Part shown: positions 36,368-49,389 of the stretch, piece by piece
Layout: each line of letters begins with the position of its first letter
Position numbering within the stretch: the first letter of the stretch is position 1
From: Talinum fruticosum
Lineage: Eukaryota > Streptophyta > Magnoliopsida > Caryophyllales > Talinaceae
Reading direction: 5' to 3'
Assembly: GCA_021018815.1 (NCBI GenBank)
Contig: JAITYX010000004.1
Coordinates: 6,080,001-6,144,000, forward strand
DNA: 64,000 nucleotides
Notes under the pieces: model-generated
Database searches by the model: none
The model's input: only the letters and a program-made list of their open reading frames with translations
Told to the model about the DNA's origin: nothing
Made by a program: the position numbers and the translations under genes

Positions 36368-38877
36368 GTTATATGTTATCGATCAGTTTCTCTACTGGTT
36401 TGATTTCCAGCTCATATGTCAAATTCAACATTTTGAGACTTGAATCGATAATTGTGTATTGTATTTTTGTATATACATCATTTGCTCTACTCCAAGAACA
36501 CGAATCTTGCCTCAATTTGTTCTCAAATTTGTGCTCTGATTTTGATTTTTTCATCGATAGGGAATTAAGTTATGCGAAATCAACGTTTTTGCAATGTGCT
36601 GCCAAGGTGTTGTATTTAATGCTCATCCCACTATCTGGGATTTGTGAAAGAGACCTCAAACTTTGTTTTTTATTTCTCAAAAAAAAAAAAAAAAAAAAGA
36701 GAAGAGAGGTGGAATAAAAATGCCGAAATTTTCCATATTGAAATTTAAGTAAAATATTTTTCATATACTTTCGATAAAAGTTATATTTATAATTTCATAA
36801 TTATAGTATTGGATTTAAAAGAAATTCATGTCTTGTATGTATATTAACGTCGACTTTAATGTCTTATAAAGGGTGAACACGGGCCGATTTATTTCGATTT
36901 TATAAGTTTTTAAAAATATAAACTAAAATCGTAACCTGGATAAATCGATTAATCAAAAAATAATTTGGCCTTATCAGTTTCGGTTTTTCGCTCACCCTAT
37001 ATCTCACCAAAAAAAAAAAAAAAACTACATAAAGATTCCTTTGGTCCACTTGTCATAACTATGAGACAAATTGATGATCATTTGTGATTTTTCAGGCATC
37101 AACAACTAATCATGTGTATTGTCTTCAATCTGAACCGTTTAAGAAACTGAAGTTTGTATTATTGTTAATTAGATTAGATGAAAAGAAATGGTCTTTTCTT
37201 GAACATCTTAATTTCTTGCACGTTTGAATTTCCCTGGGCATATGCTTTCGCTCCTTCCTTTGTCTTCACCAGCAAGCTAGTCATTGCGATTCTAATTACA
37301 GCAATAATTACAGGTTCAGTAGGTGCTTATCTTCTTCCAGGCCACCATGTTTCTATAGCCAAGGTACATACATAACTCAGGTTTCTTTCATCATTTCTTC
37401 CCCGGTTTTTCGTCATCAAATCATGTTAGACTCCGGACTCGTTTAAACTTACATACAAAACAAACGTAAATAGAAATAAAAATAGAAACGAACATTAATC
37501 TACGAGTGCACGAAATCAAACTAATATCTTTGTAATTCAAGGGTAAAAGTCCTACATCTGAACCTCGACTCCCTGCCTGACATGAAGAAGCTGGACAAGA
37601 TGGGTCCTCAGTTTGATGGCTTGCACTGTTTTGAACCCTTCTTTTGTCCGTTCTTTCTTTTTCATGATTGTTGTTAGGGAAAAAGAGTACATCAGACGTC
37701 CAAAAAGAAGAAGCCAAAAAGAAGGCACACTGCACTCATAGAATAGGCGGTTTAAATGAAACAACTTATCACATCAAAGTCTGAAATCCATACGAATTAA
37801 ATTACAGTAGTTTGCAAAACTGAGCTTGTACAGACACTTCCCTTTGAAACTGAAACTTGTACCAACTTTCTGGTTGTCATTGAATTTTCACGTATGATGA
37901 CGAGTATTTACCAGTGTCAGTAAGTGGCTTGTGTAATTGCCAAGTTTGAATTAAAACAAGATTACAATTGAAAAGTGTGGAGTTTAATTTGTTTGGACAA
38001 GTAACTAAAATAAGAGAGATGAAAAATCAGGGCTCATGAAATTCATGTGGAATTGTCCAGACTGTTGAGGTGAACATCCCCTTCTGGACACTAACAGGAC
38101 AGCTAACTTTGATTTTTGATTAAACGACAAGGAGCATCTGATGTACATAACCAGGCCAAAATCGCACGTCATTTTCAAAACCAACCCCACAAAAATACGC
38201 ACTCTCTCTCTCTCTTCCCCAGCCACTCATGTTTTCTCCACCACACAAGGATTCCCTGGAGATCTCACTTCCAACACCCCGATTCAGGAAACACCCTACG
38301 AAATATCACCCATGTCACTCAAAATACCTCCAGAGTTCTGGAGAGCCCATCTTGTTACCCCGCAACAAGCCCACTGACTTGAATTGCAGGGCACAGCAGC
38401 GTGCAAATGCCTTCAACTAGTGCAAATGCCACGGTTAACCACTGAGAATATAACTTTGGTTCCTACACAGGGGTGTATGATTGAATAAATAAGAATTGTA
38501 CATGAACTGCATTAGCTGAAAATGTTCGATAATGAAAACTGAGAATCAGTAAAACGCCACTCAGCTGGCAGCGATGAATCAAAACGAATATGTAATGATA
38601 GTAAAAATAACAACAGTTGATCCTTGCAGGTTGCGGATGTACGACCTTACAATCTGCCTTCAACTATAGCTTCATGCTACATGCAAGATTCACTCCTAGG
38701 ATACTGCTTTATGAGAACTCCTTTTATCTTTTTTTTTTTTTGGTTTGAGGAAGTTTTGGGGAGGGGGGTTGTCTTTCTGCACAGAGGTGAGCAAGGCAAA
38801 GACTTCATTGTGCAGTTTGCCCATCTATGAGAGCCCATGGTTAACATGCCGAACTAATGTCAAGAGCTCCTCCTTGT
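36368..38877. other. Intergenic, and 3' flank of the START gene
   Basis: Contains poly-A runs (36679-36698, 37009-37023) and several short open frames that match no family. Nothing supported. Confidence 0.5.
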
Positions 38878-41174
38878 CTACAATTTCCCTCCTATCCTTC
38901 CAATCCTTCTAGCAACTCCAAAAATAACAGCCTTGGTTAACAGCCCCCGATCAAGGCTACATGCAAGGACAACTGCCCCTCCAAGCATAAGGGCCTTTGG
39001 CACATTGATCCCTCCCTGCTTTTTCTCCTCCACAGGTGCTACTTGGATCTCCTTATGATCATCATTGCTCAGCAAGGATCTTACATAGTCTGGGCTAACT
39101 TTTGTTGTGATGTGAGCCATGGAGGCCTGGCTAGAGAGAGGTGCACCCGCAGCTCTTGCCTTCTGGTAAGCTCGTAGACCTGGATCAATCTTCTTCACAG
39201 CTCCCCACATCCCTTGTCTTACACCAAGCTTAGCGATTTCCCATGGGATACCCATATCTTCATGATGGAAGAGAAGCACTTCACATGCTGTCTTCTGGCC
39301 AGTTCCTCTCATAGATTCCACTGTATAAAAATAACAGACCATCAGGATTTTCCTTTGCGACCTGGCTATCTAAATCCTTACATCAGAACACATCATGCAA
39401 TCTTTACTTTTGATGTATTCAAGTAGAGACATTCCAGTTTGAATCCAGGGCTAATAATAATGGCACAAACATCATTTGACAAGCGAAACAAGTTAAATTT
39501 AAACCATGAACATACCTGGACGAATGCACCAGCTTGAATAAAAGAGGTCCACACGTCTTGGCTTCTCCCGTCGTGGTACAGAGGGGCAGGGTACTCCCTG
39601 TATACAAAGTGGAATTCACAGTTGAGCTTGAAACGCTAGGCAGATGAAGATTAAAATACCTATGCTATGTTTTCATATTATATGCCTTCAACACTGGGCA
39701 ATCCCTCTCAAGAGTCTACATATAATATCGAAAATATCGAGTGCCTACTTCTAGGTTCAATGAGCTCCTCACAAACAATCAACACTTTATTCACCAGTCA
39801 CAACCACAGGCAATATGTCATACTCCTTCTCATCACAAGGTCAGATAAAGTAAGGGGAGGGATCCCCTTTGTGGATGGGAAGAGCACTTCTAATGGTAAT
39901 GCTTGTATATTATCATAATGAACCCCATTCAGCGAGAATCACACTCCATTTAAGAAGACATAAACAGCACTGCAAGTTCGTACCTTTGTCACACAGTAAT
40001 AAGTTCTTTCGGCGTCCCATATTCTCCGACCTATGACGTACTCTCTGTCACTACAGAAGAACGGGAACTGCACCAATCAACACCAAACATCAGATACATG
40101 CCATCAGCTGAGTGAAATTCACAACAAAGATGTCACAAGAACCTTCTCACGTACCTTGCGTACCCACTGCACTATCATCGTTCCTGTGGTTGGAGACGCT
40201 TCAATAGTGTTGGAATGTATCAGCATGGTATCCCACTTAGGTCGAAATTCATCATCCCAGAAGAAGTCTCTAACCATTTCAGGAGTTGCATCCTCAAATA
40301 TGGTACTACTACGGTATTGAGGAGGACCAGTCTAGCAACAGAAAAATTGCACGCGTTCAGACAAAAGTAAACTAAAAGATTACAATGTTTAAATGGCCAT
40401 GTTGACACAGAAGTGGCTACTCTAACAGGGATATTAACTTAAGTTCCTGTACTCACTAGCAATAATATTCAGTCAAAACTGACAATCAAGTATAATGGAA
40501 CTGACCTCAGGGTCTCTCCGCCAAGCTCGATAGGTCATAGTTGGAGTAGAACGATCCATCATCTGTATCCAAGACGGGCCTCCATCTTTCTCCTCAACAA
40601 GCTTGCAAAGATGAGCCAAATCGTCATTATTCACAACTGGATTCTCTTCATTAATCACTTTGGGCTGTGGAGAACTGAAAAAACAAGCAATATCCAACTT
40701 CACTACTCGACATGTAAAACCATAAATTAACAAAGTGAAACTGAGAAACACAAACAACTCAAAAGGCAAAACCCCTTTCAGAGATTATCAACCATGAACA
40801 TACCCAGAAATCAATTAAACTGCCCAAATAAAATGCCAAAACTGAAACTGTAAATTGTAAAACTAAAAGCAAAAGACCATAAATTCCACTTACCTTCCCC
40901 GGGCATCACCGACAGTGGGTACGAGAGATAATGTGTTGTTATCATTGGCCCTAACATCATCAATCTCCGCCTTGCCGCCAGAAAATCTCATGTTGAAGGG
41001 AGAGAAGCTCTGGATAGAGGGGAACCCTTTGGAAGGCGAAGAGGGAGCCGAGAAATCGGCGATTTTGGAGACGAAAGAATCCAATTTGTTCCTTGCCCAC
41101 CAATCTGGCTTCCATGCCCAACCAACCATAAGCCCCAGAAGGAAGGCGGTCCAAATCGGGATTATGAACAACAT
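38878..41174 (-). CDS. START-domain (PCTP-like) lipid-binding protein with N-terminal membrane anchor
   Basis: Member of the plant 'polyketide cyclase/dehydrase and lipid transport' START group, presumed to bind a lipid; the ligand is not known. Six coding exons (minus): 41174-40894, 40674-40506, 40331-40155, 40067-39984, 39597-39516 and 39320-38878. Phases agree and the product is about 411 aa. Residues 1-22 (MLFIIPIWTAFLLGLMVGWA) form a membrane anchor. The START region runs from about 110 to 300, with MMDRSTPTMTYRAWRRDPE, DFFWDDEFRPKWD, FFCSDREYVIGRRIW and WEIAKLGVRQGMW. Near the C-terminus is a second hydrophobic stretch (ALMLGGAVVLACSL). The start is the first in-frame ATG in exon 1; an upstream coding exon is possible because a plausible acceptor (TATTACAG) lies at about 41214. 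It is divergent from the mTERF gene. Confidence 0.9.
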
Positions 41175-44100
41175 CGTCTCTATAATGAACCCCCTCCAAT
41201 TGATGTGGGCATCTGTAATACGCCGCAAAAAGCCTCAATGAATCCCATTCTGCCGCTAATTCCAACGGAAAATAGACAACCCAGAATCCGATTTGACAAA
41301 TTAAGCGAAGATTAGGGGTTTTCACAGGATGTGAGCGATTAGGAACAAACCCCATAAATCCCAAAACGAAATCCTTCTAGCCAATAGCAGCCTGATTGGG
41401 AACACAGACGGAGAGAGAGAGAGCTGAAAGAAACAGGCAATGGAGGGTTTATTTAGCTGGGCGAGGAAGAGGGAGAGAGAGAAAGACAAGTGAAATAGAG
41501 ATAAGATTGAGACGTCTATGGGCAGAAATCCCTCTTCCCGAAGAGAAAGAATAACAAAGGCGAGATTTTTTTTTTTTGTATTCCTTGCTTTATTTGTTTT
41601 CAATTTTTTTTTGGCTGTGGAATCGCTACTGGAAATGCACGCCAAAGCGAAAGAGAAAAATGGCAAACAGGAATTGGTGGGGGTGGAGGGTTTGGGAGCT
41701 TGTGAAGGATAGAGACGCCACCCACGGGAGAATAAATATAGAGAGTTTTAAAATCTTCAAGGATATCCTGAGGACCTAAACAGCTGAGAGGAAGACAACA
41801 AATTCAGAAAGATGTGAAAATTATGCGTTCTTCTGTTTCTGCCGCTGATTCACTCTCTCTCTCTCTCTCTCAAATAAAATATATGAGATCAGTGGGTTGT
41901 GTTAGTCAGTCTACAGTAATGCAATTTTCCGCGGTGTTTGGTTGGTGGGGAGACTTTCAGTATTATTTTTCATGAGTAAAGCTTTGACCTTTGGCCGGTT
42001 GCTTAACATAAAGTAATGATTTTTATTTAAAAAAATTATCCTCGTGAAAAATTAGTTTGGTTCAATATTCATAGACAAAGTGGGATTACGTCAAAGTAAA
42101 AACCGCGGCCTTTTAATTTGTTTAAAAAAGAAAAAAATTGGGACTTTTTCTATTTAAAAATGGTCAGATTTTGGGGTTATTGGGAGGAAGTTTCCTTCAT
42201 CTAAAGCAAAAGGGGAAAGTGTAAATATAAAATTAAGAGATTGTTTTCTATTTATTAATACCATTTGGAGAAAAGTTTGAAATTTTTATCAAAGTCAATA
42301 TGAAGAGTCAAATTCATCAACTCTAAAAATAAGCTCAAATCCACTTATGTTGAATGTGCAAAACATGCCTTTGTAATTATAAAGGTTATATTTTTGTCTT
42401 TGTATTCATATGTCATCCAAGATCTAAAATCACTCATGGTCCGATTTATAAATTTAATATAAATTACGGTTTTAAATTAAATGAACGAGTTAAAGATAAA
42501 TATAAATAATTTAATTGGCGGTTTTTCTTGCAAGATTTGAGTTGGCGAAATTCAAAATGGTACAAAATGAGGATCAAATAATGTAACTTGTCCAAGTTCA
42601 ATATGTTGACTCAGCAATGCAATCTGAAATTTATCTTCCAACTTCCACATAATATACATAGTCTAAGTCTTGAAACTTGCAAAAATAAACAAATACTATT
42701 TGGTATTAATAATGTATACTTGAAGGTAGAATAATGGGACTGACCAACCAAACCACATAAATCAAATATACATATAGTGCGCTTCTCTTTCATTCAAGAA
42801 ACCCTGTCAGCAGCCCATCAAACTTTTATCCTAACAAGAAGAATACTAGAGAGAGAGAGAGTCTGGACTCTGGAGCCCAATGTGACATACAGCCAGAGAC
42901 CATTATTGGGCTTGGGCAGCATGGACACAGAAGAGATGAGCAATCAACAGGCCCAGATAGGGAATCTGATGTCTGATATCTGCACTTATTTTAGGATTGC
43001 GTGAGAGAATGTCATGATGGCAGCATTTGCTCTTTGAAATGGAATGTGATACTGTAGCTCTATAGTAAACATTTGTCTTTTGGCTTCTAACCTCAAAGGA
43101 AGAAACAAGGGAATCAAATGTACTGAGATTCACTTGTCCCAGCTGATGAAACACTACTGAGTGCATTACAATTAAGCTGTTACTATTACTTCATGCCGGT
43201 CAATGTTATCATACCACTGCACCAGGGCGTGGCCAGGGCTCAGTGAGGCTCACCAACAGATGTAATTTGTTGTATTTGATCAATCATTTTTTAACAATTG
43301 TATAATTTTACAGCTAAATTCCTTTTCTCTTGTAAAGAAGGAAGAAAGGAACATTAAGGAATTTTTCTTGAGTTGCATTTGGAAAGATTATATCTCGATA
43401 TGATTTAGCATTTGAGAGGGCTTTGTGTACATTATTGTGGAAGGGGGAGTTTTGTAGTCTTGGTGCATTCAAATGACTAATGTGGAAGTCTAGTTGTTAA
43501 AACAAGCGTGAGGCACTGAGCCACCCCTCCCCTAAAAGGCCAAATAACTTCTCGGTTTTGGAAAGTTGTGAAGTCATATTAAGGCCCTATTCGCAATAAT
43601 GTTTGGAGTAATTTTTAGTGTTTTGACCAAGTCAAAACACTAATCAACTAAATATTAGTGTTCGGTAAGAGGATGATAAATTTTGCAACATTGAAGGAAG
43701 TAAAACTGATGTTGGGTGATATTTAAACCCTTAGCCTAAAAGAGAAAATATTTACCATTTATTTAAGTAGTGTTTTTCGAGAATTCAAACATTAATATCA
43801 CAAGCTATAAGACTAATAAAGTTCTGTCCAATTTCGATATAAGAAATTATAAAATTATAAGGTATAAGTTCATAAGGAGTTTTAAGAAATTATAAACGAT
43901 TGTGAAAAGTTGTAAGATAATTATAAAATTAATTATAAGAAATTATAAGAAATTAAAATGATAATAAATTAAAATTAAATGAATCAACGCCTGCGTGAAC
44001 ATAGGTAGCCAAAAAAAAAAAAAAAGAAAAGACAAAGCTACAAAACTATAAGACGGTGAGTGGGAGGGAATGAGGGCGACAGAGAGACTGGCGCCCAAGT

Positions 44101-44202
44101 ACCGTGAAGGAAGGCAAGTGTTTTACCAAGCTGATGCCCGTCAACCGAATCAGCCTCTGAGCATCTGCTTTGTTCATTAATCTGTCAAAAATACATGCCA
44201 AG
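41175..44202. other. Divergent intergenic region (START 5'UTR, mTERF upstream)
   Basis: The left part up to about 41900 probably contains START leader sequence, with (GA)/(CT) tracts near 41410-41430 and 41853-41870. The rest is AT-rich. Short open frames are not supported as genes. Confidence 0.5.
43616..43642. repeat. Perfect 12-bp inverted repeat, 3-nt loop
   Basis: Arms TAGTGTTTTGAC (43616-43627) and GTCAAAACACTA (43631-43642) surround CAA. The context 'AAGGCCCTATTCG' 40 bp upstream resembles the end of a MITE, but I cannot find a matching far end. Confidence 0.7.
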
Positions 44203-45878
44203 ATGGTTGCTTCCATTTCCATGGCATACGCCTTTTCTCCTCCTCAAACATTACCACATTCACCTAAATCTTCACTGTATGCCAGTGTTAGTGTAAGACC
44301 CCATGCCATTTTCTCCCTCCTCGACCTCTCTAACCTCTGCAGTTCTGCTACAGAGAGACTTCACGTGTGGCCTATGTGGATTCGACAATCCAACACTGTC
44401 TTTTTACCCAGCAAATGTGGCAAAAATGCTACCGGCATCACTGAAACAGGTATCAACTTCTGTCAGGCATATTTACAAACACGTTACGTGCATTCTCATG
44501 TTGCTTTAATTGCTCTATGCTGATGCTTTTTTGGGCTTTCGTCACTAAGGAGCTCTCTTCTCACTATTCCGATCACTGGGTTTCCATGAGAAAGAGGCTG
44601 AAGCAATGCTGAATAAAAACCCAGCAATTCTGTCCTGGGATGTAGAATTCATTCATAGTCGAATTCGTGGTTTGCAATCAATTGGGTTAAAGCAGCTTTC
44701 TTTGTCTCGGTTGATTCCAAAGTACCCGGATATACTTACAGCTGATGAAGTTGGTTCATTGATACAATTCATTCATGGTTTGGGGAGCAACATTGAACCC
44801 CTTCAGATTGAGCGCCTTCTGGGCGGGACACAACCACGGTTCCTCGCAGGCTTTGGTAAAAAGGTAGAGTTGTTGCTTCAACATGGAATTTCCCAGGAAA
44901 AGATTGTTCATGTTCTCAACACTGTTATTCTTAGCAAGGCCATTTGCCTTCGCTCGGTTGAAGAAATGCAGAGAATGTTAATATTTTTGAGCCGGTATGA
45001 TGCTGTTGGTATAATTGCTAAGCGGCCTTCTATTCTCCACTATGATCTGGATACTCAGCTGGTTCCGCGAATTGGGTTTCTTCAAAAGCTAAGCAGGGGG
45101 ATACGGACGGTGTTGGAGAAGTTCTCAATAGACTTCCTGCAATCTTGACGTATAGTGTGGAACATCTGCAAAATCAGGTTGAGTTCTTGAGGACCCATGC
45201 TGGCCTAACTGATCAGGAAATTTTCAAGATTGTGCTTGTCTTCCCAAATGTGATGAGTGTCAGCAAAGAGCGAAAATTGCGTTCCAGAATAGATTTTCTG
45301 AAGGAATGTGGATTGGATTCGGGGGAGATTTATCGCTTCTTAGTTAAAGCGCCTCTGTTCCTTGGATTGTCTTTCGAAAAAACCTAGCTCATAAGCTGGC
45401 CATGCTTGTTAAGATTGGCTATAGCTACAGAACAAAGGATTTGGCTATGGCAATGGGAGCGGTGACCAGAACCAGCTCTGAGAATCTGCAGGAAGTCATC
45501 GGTCTATTCTTGAGCTATGGCTTCTCTTTTGATGACATAGTTGAAATGGGCAAGAAGCATTTTCAAATACTGCAATACAATCCAAGATCTCTAGAAAAGA
45601 AGATGCAATACTTGATTGAAGTGATGGACCGAGAAATAGGGGAGCTTTTGTCTTTCCCTGCTTTTCTTGGATACAATCTTGATAACAGGATCAAGCATCG
45701 ATACGAACTGAAGAAGAAAGTTGTAGGCGAAGACATGTCACTGAACAAGCTCCTGGCTGTGTCCACTGAGAAATTCTCCAAAACAAAAAAGCGTTTGGTC
45801 CAAGTGACGGGCAAGTCAGAGTCATATGAAGAGGGTAGTGATGTAGATTTACTTCTTTCTTCAGTACATAAACCATAA
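44203..45878 (+). CDS. mTERF-domain protein, probably plastid; two apparent frameshifts
   Basis: mTERF proteins are helical-repeat nucleic-acid binders that act in organelle gene expression. Exon 1 is 44203-44449 (start MVASISMAYAF, Ser/Pro-rich leader), intron 44450-44549 (GT-AG, phase 1), exon 2 44550-45878. Repeats read as LNKNPAIL, LIPKYPDIL, IAKRPSIL, FPNVMS, KAPLFL, LQYNPRSLEKK and FPAFLGYNLDNRI. The frame breaks at a G-run 45096-45100 and an A-run 45377-45382. One more base in each gives a continuous 525-aa protein through the original stop, with homologous repeats preserved on both sides. That makes sequence error likelier than pseudogenisation. The neighbouring START gene suggests the mTERF8/pTAC15 orthology group, by recalled synteny only. 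Confidence 0.82.
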
Positions 45879-47027
45879 AGGATAACGGTGCTGATTACAA
45901 ATTTGCACTGGCAGCTGTATAACTCAGTTGTGGTCAGTGGTGCTTCATACAACAGGGATTCAAGTTTTCTTTTTTCAACTTCTGCATACATAAACTGGAT
46001 ATGTGACATGTTTTGATTGATGAGGGCCCTCACTCTCTTGATCATTGCAGAATGAAACCCGATTTCTGTGTTGATCTTGTCTTAATCGTTTGAATGTATA
46101 TTTATGTCATGCTTATGTTTGCTAATACATGTATCAACTGATTTTGGAAATCAGATGGTGCAAAATGATCTTTTTAGTCATGGTAGCTCTTCTTCCTTTG
46201 ATGTTCATACTCAATGGCTATGTTCACTTATCTAATCAAGAGCCCCCTTCCTTCATATTCTTCTCCAGTTACATCTTAAAACAAATTATAATTTTTTTAG
46301 GGACCAACAATTTCACATCTTGAAACACATGGTTGACATCATTCAAAGTTGTTTAGAAATGACCCTTTCTAGCAAATTTTTGGGTCATCAGGTGTATGAA
46401 ATGATGAAGCTAAGGCCTGCTGTAATTGTAAGTGTATAACCTGTCTTATGTATGAAATGATGAAGCTAAAGCTTGCTGTAATTGTAAGCGTATAACCTGT
46501 CTTATGTGTGATCATAATAAGTTCAGATATGATTGTGGTCAGAGTCTATATACCCATTACCTGATTGGAATCCTTGGGCATTTATATGGGCCAAAGCTAA
46601 ACCACTCAGAAAGCATCTACACAATATTTCCCTGGGAAGACATAGCTCATCTAACATCTAGATAGCAAGTTCACTCTACCATTACAATCCAGCCTGAACA
46701 GATGCATGAATTATCTCAAGCTATTGATACTTGTAACCAACAAAGCAGGCCCCTAGGCCAGGGAAATTTACTGATACTCAAATTGGTTACTTATTCATTC
46801 ATTTACAAAGATGTCTCAACAAGTATGGCATTTCTCGCAAGTTTGATTTTTGCAAACTCAGCGCTGCAAGAATCACCTTGTCCGAAAAGCAGATGAAAAT
46901 CACAAAGAGGCAATCCTGCTTTTCTGATCAACGATCCTCAACCTCACGTACAGTGATTACAGGAAACTGAATATCAAATAAAGCGTCAGCATCTCAAATA
47001 GATCCTCTTCCTTGTATCAATCTATCT
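45879..47027. other. Convergent 3' region between mTERF and PSRP1
   Basis: Both genes end here. It contains a 56-bp tandem duplication (46394-46505). The open frame 45563-46045 on the minus strand is antisense to mTERF and is rejected. Confidence 0.6.
46394..46505. repeat. 56-bp tandem duplication
   Basis: Units 46394-46449 and 46450-46505, each starting GTATGAAATGATGAAGCTAA and differing at only a few positions. They lie downstream of the mTERF stop codon. Confidence 0.95.
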
Positions 47028-48582
47028 CTATTCAGCCAAAGAAGGTTCTCTGTCAGGTTGTACGAGCAGAGGCTCTGTCTTCTCAACTTTCCCTTCCTTT
47101 GGAACAATAAGCCCATATCCTCCCTCTTTTCTTCTGTACAGAATGTTGATCTCACCTACAGAATAATGAAAGTGGACACACCTCAATATTCATAAAGCCG
47201 GTTGCAAGGCACTTTAAAAGCTGAGAGACCAAAGATATCATACCAGTTTCTTCATTTCGGAAAGCATAGAAGTCATGGTCCACATTTTCAATCTGCTCAA
47301 TGGCTTCTGTGACTGTCAGAGGTGGCATCTCAAAGTACTTGGTCCGAACAATCTGATGGAAAACGTTCACAAAATACAAAGAAATGAAGTGAGAAGCAGA
47401 AAATAACAAGTGCTTCAATAGAATGAAATAGATAGTTTATCTATCTCACACTCTAGTTTAGAGCAGCTATACCTCTTTAATGAAGTCCTCCTCATCTTCA
47501 GCCGGAGCAGGTGGTGCTTCTTCCACCGATGGAGCCAGCTCATAGTCATCTGTGGCTATCCGTGCTGGCTCAGGCTCCCTCACCTTCAACCGGTTGAACC
47601 CTTTCATGTGGCGGCCATGGTCAGAGTCCTTGTCCTTAATCTTTCTCAATTTCCTCTGTATAATTGAGGACACCATATCAATACTCCCATACAGACTTTC
47701 GGCATCTTCCTCCGCTCGAATCACCCCATGCTTCTTGGTAAATATAGTCACCTAAAACAAGCGCACACTCTTTGAATTCCCAGGTATTATTAAGGCAAAT
47801 ATACAAGGCATCAGACTGATAAAAAATGTTTACCTCGCACCGTCCAAGCTTGGGTCCTCTGCCAAGCTCTCCACCTCGAGCGGAGAGACGCACATCCACT
47901 TCTCTAACTATATGGCTCTGGTTCTTAATTGATTTCCCGACCTTTTCTTCCACATAATTCCTAACATTATCAGTCAGCTGTACCACCAAAAATTGTAGTT
48001 TCAGTTTCAGTTACAGATATCCATTCACAGCAACAAAACCACTCCAGCTATGGATTATTCTGGAGGATGCTTTGAAGTCAATCTCAAATCCTAATACTCA
48101 AACCAACCATTCTTATCAATTCCCAATTCAAAAGCAATCACGAATCAATTTGAGATTCTAAATTAACCAAGAAATATCTGGGTATTCATTGCAGAAGCAA
48201 GCTGATCCCAAATATCTGGGTATTCAAAGATTTCAACAATCCAGAAGAAATTTCAATTGAAACACAGAAAAAGAAAAACTGGACATAAAAGACTTATGGG
48301 AAGTACCTCGATATTACGGCCCTGAAGGATGAGTTTAACAGAAGAAAGAGGACCATCCCATGACATACAAACAACGGGTAGTCTAGTGCTCTGTACCGAT
48401 TTCAATGAAGAAGTTGCAAGAGGGTTAAAGAGGGTCAAAGCACAAGTGCTCGTGAAGGTTGAATGAAGGGAAGAGAGATTAGAGAGCTGGGATTTAGTGG
48501 TTAGCGAGAAATTGATGGAGTTAGAAAGAGAATTGGAAAGATTTGGGTGCATGTTGATGGCTGAAGTACACAGAGTTGCCAT
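47028..48582 (-). CDS. PSRP1: Plastid-specific ribosomal protein 1 / ribosome hibernation factor (PSRP1, HPF family)
   Basis: Long-form hibernation-promoting factor homolog that binds the plastid 70S ribosome decoding site and blocks translation under stress or in the dark. Five coding exons (minus): 48582-48307, 47977-47834, 47751-47473, 47352-47244 and 47155-47028. Phases agree and the product is 311 aa. Residues 1 to about 72 are a Ser/Thr-rich transit peptide ending near PVVCMSW. The N-terminal S30AE domain (about 80-190) has [20 protein letters not shown] and later [19 protein letters not shown]. An acidic, Pro-rich linker ([13 protein letters not shown]) follows. The C-terminal domain (about 234-295) has [20 protein letters not shown] and [20 protein letters not shown]. 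Length and order match spinach PSRP1. Convergent with mTERF. Confidence 0.95.
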
Positions 48583-48810
48583 GTTTTGCTGATTTTCTTG
48601 TCAGCTGAATGAAGAGAGTCTGGGTAATGGGTGAAGAGCTGTCCTGGTGAATAACAAAGATGAGAGAGACAGAAGGACTTTGAAGATCTGGGGAAGGGGC
48701 GGGATAGTTTGGGTTTTATGAAGACATGGAAGATGAAGAGGGAGAAGCAGATAGTGAGGAGTGAGGAGGAAGAAGAGGGTGGACGTGGCAGATTATATTT
48801 ATCCTGATGA
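48583..48810 (-). promoter_or_regulatory. PSRP1 5'UTR and promoter
   Basis: On the minus strand GCCACGTCC (48781-48789), an ACGT-core light/ABA-type element, lies just downstream of an AT-rich TATA-like stretch (48791-48803). A CT-rich leader region follows. This is a reading of short motifs only. Confidence 0.4.
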
Positions 48811-49389
48811 TAGTGGATTCTGAAATCTGAATGTCCAGATTCTTGGATTTGAAAGGCCGGGCCCTTCTAAAAATAAATATCCTACCCACTTGGGTCTATT
48901 ATCCATACACCATTTATTGGATAATTTCGTCATGAAATTCCTTGGATACAAACTTGATATCTTTTTCGTTTGTGTCTACTATTAAGTATTTCCAGCTCCT
49001 CCGATCCACGTTGATCCAGTCACAAACAGAACACCAGGATTTTGGTTGGCTATATTGATGAATAAATGCTTAGTTTTGAATTATCAAAACTGGTTTGAAT
49101 TTGTGTTATGTGTGAAATAATATAATAATTTTTAAAATTAAATTTTAAAATTAAAGATATTTATTTTCAATAATAGTAGAATTGTTACAAAAACTCACCT
49201 TCAAGTGATAAACGAAAAATAGTTCATTGATAAAATTCATAAGTTCAATAAGAGCACATGGTACACGAAAAATAAATAAAATAAAATAAAATAAAGAAGT
49301 TGAAATCCCTCCTACGTTAATCGACTTATTAATCCTGGCCTGTCTCAAAAAAAAAAAAAAAAAAGGGTCTCATCTGATTCTTCGTATCA
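48811..49389. other. Intergenic
   Basis: AT-rich, with a poly-A run near 49349-49363 and an (AAAAT)n tract around 49270-49292. Nothing supported. Confidence 0.5.

Noticed and set aside
37178..37375. Plus-strand 65-codon hydrophobic open frame
   Set aside because: Could suggest a membrane peptide, but there is no promoter signal, no homology I recognise, and the base composition matches the surrounding noncoding DNA.
40915..41666. Open frames on both strands around the START first exon
   Set aside because: Shadow frames, or 5'UTR translations. The membrane-anchor frame is the one that joins the START exons in phase.
44203..45878. Calling the mTERF gene a pseudogene
   Set aside because: Only two one-base breaks, both in homopolymers. 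The rest of the frame, intron and stop are intact and the total length becomes an exact multiple of three.
45563..46045. 160-codon open frame antisense to mTERF
   Set aside because: It overlaps a coding exon with clear mTERF homology, and its product matches nothing.
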